From NCBI GenBank assembly GCA_944472155.2, contig OX235272.1:93874020-93938019 (forward strand): 64,000 nt of DNA. The letters run 5' to 3'. The notes under the pieces are model-generated. The model saw nothing but the letters and a program-made list of their open reading frames with translations. It was not told the DNA's origin and ran no database searches. Positions 32,881-44,059 of the stretch are shown piece by piece (position 1 is the stretch's first letter; every line of letters begins with the position of its first letter). The position numbers were made by a program, and so were the translations under genes. This DNA comes from Trichobilharzia szidati. Its lineage: Eukaryota; Platyhelminthes; Trematoda; Strigeidida; Schistosomatidae.

Positions 32881-33306
32881 TTATTTATTAGTCAGGATTT
32901 GCCATGCATGAGGAAACAACTCACCTTCATGTCTGTTCAAACTGTTGGGATTCACCCATATATGTAGGGCTTCTGCAGTCAGTCTTTCTTCATATGAAAC
33001 AAAACCTTTCTGTAAAACCTTAGTCTTATCAAAGTCGATCTTGTGTCCCGTTTCTATCGAATGCAGTGCAATCGTTGAGTTGTTTTCTAGCTTCTTCATG
33101 TCTGCAGAGGTCTTTGGAACCACCTTTAGGCATTGTTTATGCTCTTTCACTCTTATATTTACTTGTCTGGAAGTTTCTCCTACATATATGGCGTTACGAT
33201 CGCCACAAATGATCTGATATACACAATTTTGCTGGTTTTCTTGTTCTATTTTATCCTTGACTTTAACCAGTAATGAGCGTAAGGTGTCTGATGCACGAAA
33301 ATACAC
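32881..33306 (-). pseudogene. PLE-4 GIY-YIG endonuclease
   Basis: 141 open codons: NCVYQIICGDRNAIYVGETS (GIY-YIG core as IYVGE), RQVNIRVKEHKQCLK, then STIALHSIETGHKIDF and RLTAEALHIWVNPNSLNRH with the conserved glutamate. The second cysteine of the usual CxxC pair is replaced (CGDR). The domain is complete to its stop but is separated from a functional RT by a frame break. Confidence 0.65.
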
Positions 33307-33770
33307 TCGTATGTTATGGTCGTTAAGGATTCACTTTATTTCATCGGATGTTTCTTTGCGGTAAGGAATCACCGCTGTACTAACCCAATTCTTAGCATCA
33401 GGTTTCCATTCATCCTTGTCTTCACATTTCAAATATCTTTTTTTGAAAGCTTTAGGATAATTTTTTGTCTATAGGATGGACTGAACCAATTTTAGTTCCT
33501 TGCTAATCTCTTCGTCCTCAGTAACTAGACATTTGGCTCTGTTAATCAGATTCTTGGCCAAAGTTACTTTGGTGGTAAATGCGTGAGCTGAATAGTAGTA
33601 TTCTAGGTATCTGTCCGAATTTGTCGGCTTTCTGAAAATGTTTATTTTAAATTTGCCATCCAGTTTTCTTTTTACTAAACAACTATCAGGTCAAATCTTG
33701 ATCACAGTTCACATGAACTTTTGTATTTCTTTACAATTCTTAAATAATTTCATATTTTCCTTCATTTCTA
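32881..33770 (-). mobile_element. PLE-4 3' part (RT end, linker, endonuclease)
   Basis: From 33770 down: RT C-terminal blocks (RKLDGKFKINIFRKPTNSDR in a broken frame), linker (PYRKETSDEIK), then an intact endonuclease. One stop interrupts the linker. Confidence 0.65.
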
Positions 33771-33814
33771 CGTAGATCTTAATTAAAACCCACTCATTAA
33801 ATTATTCATTTTAT

Positions 33815-35465
33815 GATGTTACTACAATACAACAATACCAACAACGGAGAAAGAGCTACCAGTGAACACCTATCCCCCGACGAAATCAGCAGTTCTGAAG
33901 GCAATCAAGATGCTGAAAACTGAAAAAGCAGCAGGACCAGATGGAATCCCAGCAGAAGCATTGAAAATGCACCCAGAGACAACAGCAGACTTGATGACGC
34001 CACTACTGGAGAAGGTGTGGAAAGAAGGTAAAGCACCCGAGGATTGGAAGAAAGGATACTTATTCAAACTACCAAAGAAAGGAGACCTAAGTCAATGCAA
34101 GAACTGGCGCGGAATTATGCTCCTGTCCATCCCAAACAAAATACTAAGCCGCATCATCCTGGAGAGAATCAAACAAGCCCGGGATGAAAAACTTCGACCG
34201 GAACAGGCTGTATTCAGGAGAAACAAGTCATGCATTGATCAGATCGCCACATTACAGATCATCATTGAACAAAGCTCGGAATAGCAGTCAATTCTCTATC
34301 TCAACTTCATCGACTTTGAAAAGGCCTTCGACAGCGTCTATCGAGAGGTGATTTGGCAACTATTTCGCTACTATGGGGTGCCACCGACAATTATACATCT
34401 CATCCAACAGCTGTACGACAATGCTGCATGCCAAGTAATCCACAACGGGAAACTTACGGAATCCTTCGAAGTGAGGACACGAGTAAGACAAGCTGGCTGC
34501 CTACTATCGCCAATGATTTTCCTGTTTGCAGTAGACTGGATAATGCAACAGATAGACAGCGGGCAATGAGGAAACAGGCATAAAATGGACTCACACAAAA
34601 ACAACTTGGAGGATCTGGACTTCGCCGATGATATATGTCTGATTTCTCACAAACTGGAAGATATGCGAGCGAAAAGTAACAAGTTGGCGATAGGAGAAGC
34701 ATCAAAGATAGGACTTCAGGTGAACATAGAGAAGACAGAGGTGATGAAGATTCCTGGACAAGAACAACAACAACAGACAACGATCAGCGTAAATGGGAGG
34801 AACCTGAAAGAAACAACCTCCTTCACCTACCTACCTGGAAAGCATCGTTTCAACTGCAGGACGACGGAACTGATGAGGATATCAAAGCAGCGGGGATCGG
34901 AAAAGCAAGACAAGCTTTCACTATTCTCAAATCTGTGTGGAGGTCAACAGCACTCAGCATCAAAAATGAGAATAAGATCCGGAATTGCAACTCCAGTGTG
35001 AAGTCAGTCAGTGCTACTATACAGATCAGAGACTTGCACTGCGCGTCATAAAGAGCATCTCAAACAAACTACAGACCTTCATTAACAGTTGTCTTCGCTC
35101 AATGCTCAAGATTAGATGGCCAGAAAAGATCATCAGTAGGGATCTCTGGGAGCGAACCAACCACGAACCAATTGTGAAACAAATAAGCAGGAAGAAATGA
35201 AGATGGATTGGCTGGTCATACTCTGAGGAAACTATCAAGTGACATCACTAGACAAGCCATTGCTCCAGTGGAACCCGAAAGGGAAGCGGCGGCGAGTTGC
35301 TCGTCAGTGCAATAGTGGGTGACTTGGAGGAGGTCATGTGAAGAGGAGATGAAAACGTGTGGGCAGACATGGAGCCAGGTGAAGACTCTAGCAGAGAACC
35401 GAACTCAATGGAGACGCACGGCTGAAGCCCTATGTTCCTCTAGGAATTAAAGGATACAATAATAA
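33815..35465 (+). mobile_element. RTE-A2 LINE, 5' truncated
   Basis: A relative of RTE-A1 with its own 3' end (cctctaggaattaaagg and AAT repeats). It holds the RT from KAAGPDGIP to the tail and lacks the endonuclease. Its 3' end recurs at 5968-6232, 31322-31740 and 43800-44045. Confidence 0.8.
33862..35001 (+). pseudogene. RTE-A2 reverse transcriptase, interrupted
   Basis: Frame 33862-34284 covers TEKAAGPDGIPAEALK to IIEQSSE and ends at an amber codon where RTE-A1 has EWQS. The frame continues with LYLNFIDFEKAFDSVYRE. An inserted residue appears in RVRQAGCLLSPMIF (normally RQGC). A stop follows DWIMQQIDSG, and LDFADDICLISHKLED (catalytic FADD near 34620-34633) is read in the segment 34585-35001. 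At least two stops and one frameshift separate these parts. Confidence 0.75.
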
Positions 35466-35489
35466 TAATCAGACGGTTGATCTCGTTAA

Positions 35490-35900
35490 ATAATCCTGTT
35501 GTATAGTACTTGTTTCCAACTAGTTACAAACCTTTTTATCAACACCTGTCCCCTTCACTGGCTACATACTGAAGATCGAATGACCGGCTGACCAGAAAGA
35601 ATTAGCAAAACGAAACTCTGGTAATAAATCGACAAAGAGCCGATTACTCAACAAATATATGTAGGAGAAAATGGAGATGTACGCGTATACGTTGAGGAGA
35701 CCGTCGAATGACATCGCGTGGCAGGCTATTGCTCGAGTGGAATGCCAGTGAGAAGTGACAAGCGGGTCGTCAGTGCGAGGGTGAAATGGAGGGCAGTCGT
35801 GGACCGAGGTGAAGAGGACAGAAGAAAATAGAACAAAGTGAAGATATGTTGTTGAAGCCGTATGTTCCACTAGGAACAGAAGGAATTAGTAGTAATGATA
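35490..35900 (+). mobile_element. RTE-A1 3' end, decayed
   Basis: Matches from the ACNSL-type RT tail through gttgaagccgtatgttccac to a taatgataataat tail. Confidence 0.6.
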
Positions 35901-36397
35901 ATAATGTACTTGAGAGGCAATTGGATCTGTATAGCTGGCTAACGGAACTGCTGAGGTAATTTCGAATATGTTTATTATTGTTAAATAGTACCGCATATTT
36001 AATTGGAAATAACTGTCATTTTGCTGTCGTTGGGACATTTTCTGACTATGTATTAGCCCGGGTCTTGAGAAAAGGAGAAGATAATTCAAAACGGAGTGTC
36101 CAGTGATCAGGAATAGTCTAGCTGCTTTCTCTGTGTGGACTTTAGTGTTCCTCTTGTACCATGAGTACTACTATTATTGAAAGTGTATCCTCCGTTATTT
36201 TTATTTTTGCTTCTCATTCATAGTTTGCTATAGTGTACTTAATCTCTAACTGTCTGTACTGCCCATTATTACTTCCTGTGAGTAACTCAAGGAAATTCAG
36301 GTTGGCATAGATTGGTTCCATGCATTCAGATTATAGCATGTGGTTTTTGGTCGTTATAGTTATTACATCTAATAGCTTGTGTAACATTTTAACAAGA
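35901..36397. other. Unassigned
   Basis: Nothing recognised up to the PLE-2b target site. Confidence 0.5.
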
Positions 36398-36409
36398 CAC
36401 AAATTTAAA

Positions 36410-38344
36410 TTGATACAAGTATGAAACTTGGGCACTGTGGTAGGGTGTAACTCCATTATGGATAAGATATTATTTTGATAAATTACACAGTGTTGTAAAG
36501 TAATATTAACTGATGACGTTTCGACCACAAATTATTGCCACTCATAATCATTTCAAGTCACTCACACAATTTCTTTCCTTCATTTATATACATGAGTGGA
36601 ATTGATGATTAGACATTTGAATAAAAATCAATATGAGATAATGTACATTCAGAAATAATAGTAGTACGAGTGTTATTAATCCATTACAGTTAGATGGGAA
36701 ATAAGACGAATGTTCTTATAGTTATAATAAGTAATTTGTTAGAATGTTGTGATTTGCTTGAATTGAAATAGAATTTTGAGATTATTTATTATCCTCTTCT
36801 GATTTGACTCACTGGTAGTAATAATATCTTCCATATTTCTGGTATTTGCATTGAGTCGTTTCTCTGGCATGTGTTGGTTGTAGATTCAATGAACCAGGAT
36901 TCAGTAATCAATCTCTCTCTCTCCACTTACATAGGTCACTTCTTAGAATCTTAACTCTCTCCCACCCTATTGTGTGTTATTGCATGTAGTGCAGTTGCTG
37001 AGCTTTTTCTAAATTACTTATCTTCTCGGGGTCAAACATTCTTACCTTGGCTAGATTCTTATGTTCCGACAATCTGATTACCCCTGATCTACTAGTTTGA
37101 CCTATATAGTTGACCTCACAGTCATTACAAGGTATTTTATTTAATTGGGTCCACCGGGTCTTTTAGCCTACAGAGCTTGTCTCTGAGTGAGTTTGTAGGT
37201 TTGAATGACACCCTAATTCCTGCTTTATTGAGAATCCTACGTAGGGTCTCAGATGTCCCCTCTTTATATGGTATAACAGTAGATGACTTACATTCTCTCT
37301 TATTTGTGTTATCATTACTAGTTTCATAATTATTTTTATTTTGCTTTTTTCGGTCTTCCTAATGAATTTTATAGGATAGTTATTTAACACCAACGCCTCT
37401 TGTATGTTTTATTTCATCATTTAGGTCTTTTCTTGTGCTACTTAGAGCTACTGCTCGGTTTGTTAAACACTTAACTAAGCCTGCTTTAACAGTTAACGGA
37501 TGAGATGAATTAAAGTTTAAATATCTACTAGAATGCGTTGGTTTTTTATAAACGCTTGTGTGTAGTTTACCTTCTTCTATTCGCTTTATTTTACAATCTT
37601 ACATTTCTAATTCGTCTTGTTCATTTTCCTACTCGAATGTGAATTTTATTCCTTCTACTAGCGAGTTTATATGTGTCAAGAAACTAGAGATATGTTCTGT
37701 TAACACTGTGAAAGTGTCATCCACATATCTCCATCATATTTTTGGAGTAGGATTAAACGTATTAAGTGCCATATTTTCCCAGCTGTCCATAAATATGTCT
37801 GCTACGATCGGGGATCCCATTGCTACACATTCTGTTTGTCTATATATTTTGCCTTGGAATTTTAAGATAGTAGATGTGAGGTATAACTGAATTCCTAAAA
37901 TAATTTCATCAATGGGTAGTTTCGTCCTATAAGTGAGTTCAGGGTCTGCAGTTAATTCTTTTTTAACTGCTTCCAAGGCCATATTGACTGGTATATTAGT
38001 GTAAAGACTAGTTATATCAAAACTAACCATTGTTTCATCATTGTCTAGTTGAATGTCGTTTAGTTTATTTTTCATCTCATATGAATTAGTTAGTCTAATG
38101 GGGCATAATATTAGAGCTAAGTGTTTTGACAATTCATAAGTAGGGGTATTTCTGAAATCTGCTATTGGTCGTATGGAGTAACCTGATTTATGTCAATTCC
38201 ATACATATATATAAATGAAGGAAAAACTTGTGTGAGTAACTTGATATGATTATGAGCAATAATTTGTGCTCGAAACGTCATCCATTAATATTATTGTATA
38301 ACACTGTGATTTATCAAAATAAAATCTTATCCACAATGGAGTTG
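36410..38344 (-). mobile_element. PLE-2b, complete insertion with inverted tail and 12-bp target duplication
   Basis: Bounded by perfect cacaaatttaaa (36398-36409 and 38345-38356). From right to left on the minus strand: truncated RT, linker and remnant endonuclease, tail with hammerhead-like motif (36480-36560), terminus ttgatacaagta. The right end (38195-38344) is the same tail inverted, with its own motif at 38240-38282. Confidence 0.85.
37330..38190 (-). pseudogene. PLE-2b reverse transcriptase
   Basis: Readable blocks: NSYEMKNKLNDIQLDNDE, FDITSLYTNIPVNMALEAV, then MGSPIVADIFMDSWENMA with loss of the SP residues found in other copies, and RYVDD at 37716-37727 after a stop that replaces a tryptophan codon. 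The thumb continues in broken frames. No intact product is possible. Confidence 0.7.
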
Positions 38345-38356
38345 CACAAATTTAAA

Positions 38357-38761
38357 GTTTATCAAATGCTTTCAAAAACAGGTGTATGAACACCTGCTTT
38401 TATTTCAGCCATATTTCAACTTTGACTGTCAAGATCACTTAAAGATGGTGTCTAAAGTGTTTCTAAACAAAAAATTGTAAAATGTGAATGTGCTTCAATT
38501 AGAATCAATCTGTAAAAATAACGTTGGACAATCGTTCAAAATATTTAATTCTTCAAGCAAATTTTATCACTCGTATATTTCAAAACAAACAAGTTTGCAG
38601 TAGCAAATAATCGCGCAAAATCTTATCAGCCTACAGCATTGACTGTTTTAATTCAAAACTCATTAGGCTGAAGATTCACGGTCAAATTTCTACACTATTC
38701 AGCATAATCTTTAGCTGGCTAAGCAGTCATCAACGCACTACGATTGTGATCCCGAAATATA
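38357..38761. other. Unassigned
   Basis: Nothing recognised. Confidence 0.5.
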
Positions 38762-38775
38762 TCTCGCTCGTATTT

Positions 38776-39012
38776 TTTTTCTTTCCTTCACGTTCCCCAG
38801 TGGAACATAGGGCTTCAAGCTAGGAACTTGAAGTTTCTGTAGCATTGTTTGTTTTACAGGATAGGGTTGCTAGCCTCATGCCCAACCTTTCCTCTTTACC
38901 AGCATTATTTCTGGCTTAGCGAGTGAGGTAAAGGAGTGCGTCGGCCGGGGATTGAACTCCGGACCATGTGCATGGTCGGCGAGCGTCCTAACCGCTATAC
39001 CACCGACGCTAC
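38776..39012 (-). mobile_element. SINE-C with perfect 14-bp target duplication
   Basis: Flanked by tctcgctcgtattt (38762-38775 and 39013-39026). Minus strand: tRNA-like head at 38938-39009 with a 7-bp acceptor stem (GCGTCGG/CCGACGC), A-box-like ggtatagcggttagg and B-box-like gagttcaatcccc, then the body and a tail ending gaagccctatgttccactgg. The good state of the repeats argues for recent activity. Confidence 0.85.
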
Positions 39013-39026
39013 TCTCGCTCGTATTT

Positions 39027-39390
39027 GAGAAGATCAATTTAGTGTTTCGTTTTGTCTTTGCTCTAACCAGAACAAATACTATACGAGTTGGAGAATAAGA
39101 ACTTGTCTTCGTATACATTGTACTCTGTGTAAACACTAATATCTCCCATTTCCTATGAGATCGTAACAAAAGGCTTCAGCTGAACTGATAGACTAACGAT
39201 GTAACTCTCTGTTACCGATAAGTTTCATTCTCATTTTATATATAAGCTGTGTCGATTAAGACGGCTAGGAAAGGTGGTGTTACGCATACGAAGCTCTTGT
39301 CTTCCATCCGCATCAACACATGTTAGCTGCAAGAAGAATAAAACCTTCTAAGAGAAATCTTCATCTAAAAGAGATACTCACTAGTATATA
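39027..39390. other. Unassigned
   Basis: Nothing recognised. Confidence 0.5.
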
Positions 39391-39391
39391 T

Positions 39392-39735
39392 ATTTTTTCA
39401 AGTATTGGTTTTGTAGGGATTTTGTTTAATTGCTTGGAGGAATTCATCATGAGCTGACATCAGTTAGAGAACCATTGGAAAACTAGCTGGGAGTACTAGA
39501 CAGCCAGCTGTTTCGTAGCCTAGTTTGGGACTCTTCACCAATACGCACCCACCCACAGGGGTTCGGACCCAGAACCTTCTGGTTACAAGGTGAGCTAGCT
39601 CGTAGACCGTTAAGCCATTGGGACCTAATCCAATGGTCAGTGCATAGATTGTAGCTTCTGCCAGTTCATGACATAGCGCAACCACTTCGCAATGTCTTCT
39701 TCGATGAGTTACTGTCTCACCTTCAACCTGATATA
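39392..39735 (-). mobile_element. SINE-A copy, 5' truncated
   Basis: Minus strand, from the ttcaagtattggttttg end to the ttcaacctgat block. B box ggttcggaccc on the complement; the hammerhead-like block has an insertion (cgtagcctag). Confidence 0.65.
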
Positions 39736-39824
39736 TACATATATTTATATTCACATGAATACTGAACCAAATATTCAGAGACATGAGACACTGTCTTTGC
39801 CAAAAACAACAAATTTTACATTAG

Positions 39825-40118
39825 CCTTGATTTCAAGGGTGGCCTAACTTTTGTAATAAAGCCAAGAGTAGTGTTCTCCTCTCGTCAGCAATCTGACAAC
39901 GACAATACTATTTTGCATTACCGAAGCTTCAGCCATCCAGATGGAAGGGCCAAACCACTGTATACCAAAGAAAAAATTCATGGTAATGAACCTGTTATAC
40001 TCAAGGATTTCGAATGTGTTTTTACTCTTTCGAAATCTGATGTAGTACTACACTTTGCCCCCGTTTCAACATACATTCTGATGACAACACACATTCATCA
40101 AATCATTTATCTCATCAG
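39825..40118 (+). CDS. Candidate exon of an unknown protein
   Basis: 98 codons are open with a varied, non-repetitive composition (SFSHPDGRAKPLYTKEKIHG, VILKDFECVFTLSKSDVVLH). A plausible acceptor (ttttacattag) precedes it and a good donor (CAG|gtaact) follows it. The segment has phase 2 at both ends, so it could be skipped without a frame change. I do not recognise the family. It could be a host exon, or coding DNA captured by a repeat. It lies between a SINE-A and a SINE-C and no partner exon was found on this strand. Confidence 0.35.
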
Positions 40119-40189
40119 GTAACTCTATAACCCTTATTCAACTTCTTTTATGCATAGATTAATAATTTTAGCAACACCAGTTTCCCTCA

Positions 40190-40535
40190 TCCCTTTGCGC
40201 TCCCAATGGAATATAATGCTTCGCACGTCAGTGGTTCAGCGGTAGAATACTCGCCAACCATACTCCATGTGGCTTCGGTGCGATTCCCGACTGACTCACT
40301 CACTCTTAAACCTAGCTAGGCCGGTAGTAATCATTGGTAAAAGCGGGAGACTGAGTGTGAGCATTGCTACACAAAAATCAAAGCTGAAGCTCGAAGCCCT
40401 ATGCTCCACTAAGAAGGCAAAAGAATAAAGTTAAAAAATTTTCTCATCCCTTTGCGTTTCCGGTGGAATATAATACTTCAAGCCTCTCATGCTGCAGTGG
40501 TATTGTTTCTAGAGAGGGATGATGTTGCTAGCCTC
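40190..40535. mobile_element. SINE-C copies in alternating orientation
   Basis: A minus-strand tail (40190-40212), a plus-strand copy (40213-40435, gttcagcggtagaatac A-box region) and another minus-strand tail and body (40440-40535). All are diverged. Confidence 0.55.
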
Positions 40536-40639
40536 ACGCAGGAACTTCGATCTTTTTTTTCCAAGGATTACCAGAGACTAGTAAACTGGACGAGATTCAG
40601 AAGTACCTCAGCCGAGGGTCAAAACCCAGATTCCCACCA

Positions 40640-41261
40640 ACAATTCATCTCGTCTTTTTCATTATCCCTATTTGTGCCTCAAGGCCTCCTTTTGCATGAC
40701 CTTCTGTATTCTCCTAAATCTAATTTGATTAAATATGCTGATGATTTGACCGTTTCTGTCCCAGTAGTAGTTCTGCATTGGATTGTTCTTATGTTAATGG
40801 ATTCTTATCTGAAGTTAACCAAAGGTCTCACTTAAATAGCCTTAAACTAAATCTCTCTAAAATGCCAAACTGTTGATTTTGGTTTCTGATATGAACAAGA
40901 CTTGTGTGTGTGGACTGACTCAGTTCCATGATTTTTGTATTGTATTGACGGCACTGTGTGATAGGGAGTAAATCGAATATCTCTTTTATCTCGGTATCAG
41001 TTTCTCTTCGAATCTCTGATGGTTGTCTTGTTGACTTCTAAGAAAAAGGTTTCTTTTGACTTATTGCGTAAAGAAGTTGAGGTTTTCTAGAATATAACTC
41101 AACCTCTCCTCTTACAATTTATTAATTCATGTTTTCTTCCCAATCTCCTTTATTCTTCCTTTAGTTTTTCAAGAAAGGCAATATCATATTACGTAAAATA
41201 TTGAAAGCTTTAAGTAGGGTTAGTAGTGAGTCTTTGACTCAGTCGACCAACTGACATTGTT
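40640..41261 (+). pseudogene. CR1 reverse transcriptase, first part of a split copy
   Basis: The frame gives SFSLSLFVPQGLLLHDLLYS then LIKYADDLTVSVPV, the catalytic YADD. Later blocks equivalent to YLGISFSSNL and the LLYSSF stretch appear in other frames. The element continues at 43033 after the PLE-2c insertion: the left side ends in RVSS...CQ-type codons and the right side resumes DIVIERHFNSC. Confidence 0.65.
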
Positions 41262-41797
41262 GATATAGATATAAAACTTGGGCACTGTGGCAGAGTATAA
41301 CTCCATAATGGATAAGAGTTTATTTTAATAAAATCACACAGTGTTATACAGTAATATTAACTGATGACGTTTTGAGCACGAATTATTGTTCATAATCATA
41401 TCAAGTTACTCACACAACTTCTTTCCTTCATTTATATACATCTGTGGAATCGATTAGATATTGGAATAAAATTCAATATGATATAATGTACATTCAGAAA
41501 TAATAGTAGTACGAGTGTTATTAATCCATTACAATTAGATAGGAAATACGACGAGTGTTTTTATAATCATAATAAGTTAATTGTTAGAATGTTATGATGT
41601 GTTTGAATTGAAATAGAATTTTAAGATTATTTATTATCCTCTCCTGATTTGACCGGCGGTAATAATATCTCCCATATTTCTGGTATTTGCATTGAGTCAC
41701 TTCTGTTGCATGTGTTGGGTGTAGACTCGATGAATAAGGATTCCGTAATCAACCTCTCTCTCCACCTACCTATATTACTTTTTAGAATTTTAACCCT

Positions 41798-42154
41798 CTA
41801 CCACCCTATTGTGTGGCTGTTTGTTAATGCGTGAAGTGCAATAGCTGAGCTTTTTTCTAAATTACTTATCTTTTCAGGGTCAATCATTCTTCCCTTAGCT
41901 AAATTCTTATGTTCTGATAATCTGACTACCCTCGACCTACTGGTTTGACCTATGTAGTTGACCTCACAGTCATTGCAGGGTATTTTGTAAATTATATTAT
42001 TTTGTCTAATTGGGTCAACTGGGTCCTTCAACCTACAGAGCTTGTCCCTGAGTGAGTTTGTAGGTTTTAATACCACCCTAATTCCTGCTTTATTAAGAAT
42101 CCTACGTAGGGTCTCAGATGTCCCTTCCTTATATGGTATAACAGTGGGTGACAT
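41798..42154 (-). pseudogene. PLE-2c GIY-YIG endonuclease
   Basis: Open from the linker (GTSETLRRILNKAGIRVVLK) through LCRLKDPVDPIRQ to the endonuclease: NIIYKIPCNDCEVNYIGQTS has the CxxC pair and the NYIG core, then VVRLSEHKNLAKG and SAIALHALTNSHTIGW. It stops shortly after the histidine block, where related PLEs have a further 40-50 residues with the catalytic glutamate; that part appears lost. Confidence 0.7.
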
Positions 42155-42177
42155 ATTCTCTCTTATTTATGTTATCA

Positions 42178-43032
42178 TTACGAGCTGTCCATAAAAATGT
42201 CTGCTACAATAGGGGATATTGGTGATCCCATTGCTACACCTGTTTGTCTATATATTTTGCCTTGGAACTTGAAGATAGTGGATGTGAGGCATAACTGAAT
42301 TCCTAAAATAATTTCTTCAATGGACAGCTTTGTCCTATAACTAAGTTCGGAATCAGAAGTTAGTTTACTTTTAACCGCTTCTAAGGCCATATTGACTGGT
42401 ATATTAGTGTAAAGACTAGTTATATCAAAACTGACCATTGTTTCGTCATTTGCTAGTTGAATGTCATTTAGTTTACTTTTCATCTTATATGAATTAGTCA
42501 ATCTAGAGTTTGAATGATTTCTGATAGGGCATAGTATTAAAGCTAAGTGTTTTGATAATTCATAAGTAGGAGTATTCCTGAAATCTACTATTGGCCTTAT
42601 GGGGTATCCTGGCTTATGTATTTTAATAGTACCATACAATCTACTAGCACTATTAGTTTCAGGCATTAAGTTAAACCATTTTGACTCACCCAGTGCCGGC
42701 TTCATTCTGCGTATTAGTTCTGCTGTAGATTTCTTAACCTTATTCATTATTGTATCTACAGGCTTCTTAATTTCTTCATATGGACCCGTTTGAATATGTT
42801 CAATAACTTTTTTGATATAGTCAGATTTATTCAAAACTACGGTGGCGTTTCCTTTATCAGCTTTTGCGATGACAATATTTTTATCCTGTTTTAGACTAAT
42901 TAAAGCTTCTCTTTCCGATTTTGTTAAGTTTGATTTTGCCTTCTTTTGATTTTTCAGGGTTAATGCACATCGTGCTCGAACCTCTTCTGTTGTTGTCTTA
43001 TCTATTGAACCTAGTGCTACTTCTATGTTAGG
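42178..43032 (-). pseudogene. PLE-2c reverse transcriptase, N-terminal half
   Basis: About 285 codons without a break. Order: KNQKKAKSNLTKSEREALIS, IVIAKADKGNATVVLNKSDY (RT1-like), WFNLMPETNSASRLYGTIK with IHKPGYPIRPIVDFRNTP (YGxxKxHKP block), FDITSLYTNIPVN (RT motif A) and GVAMGSPISPIVADIFM (motif B). It stops at a deletion just before motif C, so the YVDD is absent and the protein cannot work. Apart from that, this is the longest intact PLE RT in the window. Confidence 0.8.
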
Positions 43033-43045
43033 AACTGACATTGTT

Positions 43046-43725
43046 ATTGAAAGGCATTTCAATTCTTGCAAGCTAAAGTTATCTTGTTTGACACCGTATA
43101 TATCCTCTTTATTAGCAACACTTCCCCCTTGTATCTCTTCGGATAAAACCAGAAGAAAATTCGTGAGAATTTATGCACGTACAACTAAATATAAAAATTC
43201 AAATATAGCATACTTACCACTGGGTATTGTATGAAGAGTCAGATGTCAGAAAAGAACTCATAAACCTTTTAAATCAGTAACTGTGAATTGCAAAGTATAA
43301 GCAAAGATTACTATTAATATTATTTGATGTATGGTGACTAACTGACAGTAGAATCCAGGATGCGCATTTTGCCACTGCTAGTCACCATAAACCAACTGAC
43401 TTCAAGTAATATGAGTAGACATCGTCGAATCATCTACACAAGGAGTTGATATATCAATCTGAGACCGATCACTTCAGTCCAATCAATCGACGGGAAAATC
43501 TGCATGGAATTAGATTATTATTATTCTTACAGGTATTATCTTTCATATTATTTATCATTCATCATGTCCCACTAACTTCCAGTTTTTGTGGTTTCACTAA
43601 TTTTATTATATTATGTAACTGGATATTTATAAAAGGGGATATATTGTTGCAATATGTATAAAAATGCTGAAAATTCTATTCTGTGTAAGTATTACTATTG
43701 GGATTAAAGTGATTATTATTACTAT
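43046..43725 (+). mobile_element. CR1 LINE, 3' part of the split copy
   Basis: RT C-terminus (LPPCISSDKTRRKF, YARTTKYKNS, then LGIVYEES across a frameshift), 3' UTR and the family end tatgtataaaaatgctgaa at 43650. Bases 43330-43500 are extra relative to the other copies and of unknown origin. Confidence 0.7.
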
Positions 43726-43734
43726 AAGTCAGTC

Positions 43735-43790
43735 TGAACGAAGAATATTATTTTCAATAATTTCCTCCTCTTCACGTTCTTCTTCTTATT
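43735..43790 (+). mobile_element. PLE-5 tail scrap
   Basis: The gaagaatatt...caataatttcctcctct stretch matches the outer repeat of the PLE at 1925-2008. Confidence 0.4.
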
Positions 43791-43799
43791 ATTATATTA

Positions 43800-44045
43800 T
43801 TATTGTTTCCTTTAATTCCTAGAGGAACATACGGCTTCAGCCGTGCGTCTCCATTGCGTTCGGTTCTCTGCTAAAGTCTCCACCTGGCTCCAAGTCTGCC
43901 CACATCCTTTCATCTCCTCTTCGCATGACCTCCTGCACTCCATGTCACCCTCGCACTGACGACCAACTCGCCTCTTCCCTTTCGGCTGGGTTCCACTCGA
44001 GCAATGGCTTGTCTAGTGATGTCACTTGATGGTTTGTTTCGACAG
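43800..44045 (-). mobile_element. RTE-A2 3' end
   Basis: Minus strand: TTATTATT tail, ttcctttaattccta, cttcagccgtgcgtctcc, then the cactcgagcaatgg block. Same boundary as at 31322. Confidence 0.7.
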
Positions 44046-44059
44046 GAACAGTTGAAATG

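Larger units (their letters stand above)
41262..43032 (-). mobile_element. PLE-2c inserted in CR1, 13-bp target duplication
   Basis: Perfect aactgacattgtt at 41249-41261 and 43033-43045. Minus strand: RT at the right, endonuclease (41798-42154), tail with hammerhead-like motif (41340-41410), terminus at the left. An internal deletion near 42178 removes the RT palm from after VADIFMDSS to the linker. Confidence 0.9.

Noticed and set aside
38938..39009. tRNA gene
   Set aside because: Acceptor and T arms look intact, but the anticodon arm is a tight GCAC hairpin and the sequence is the head of a dispersed SINE-C.
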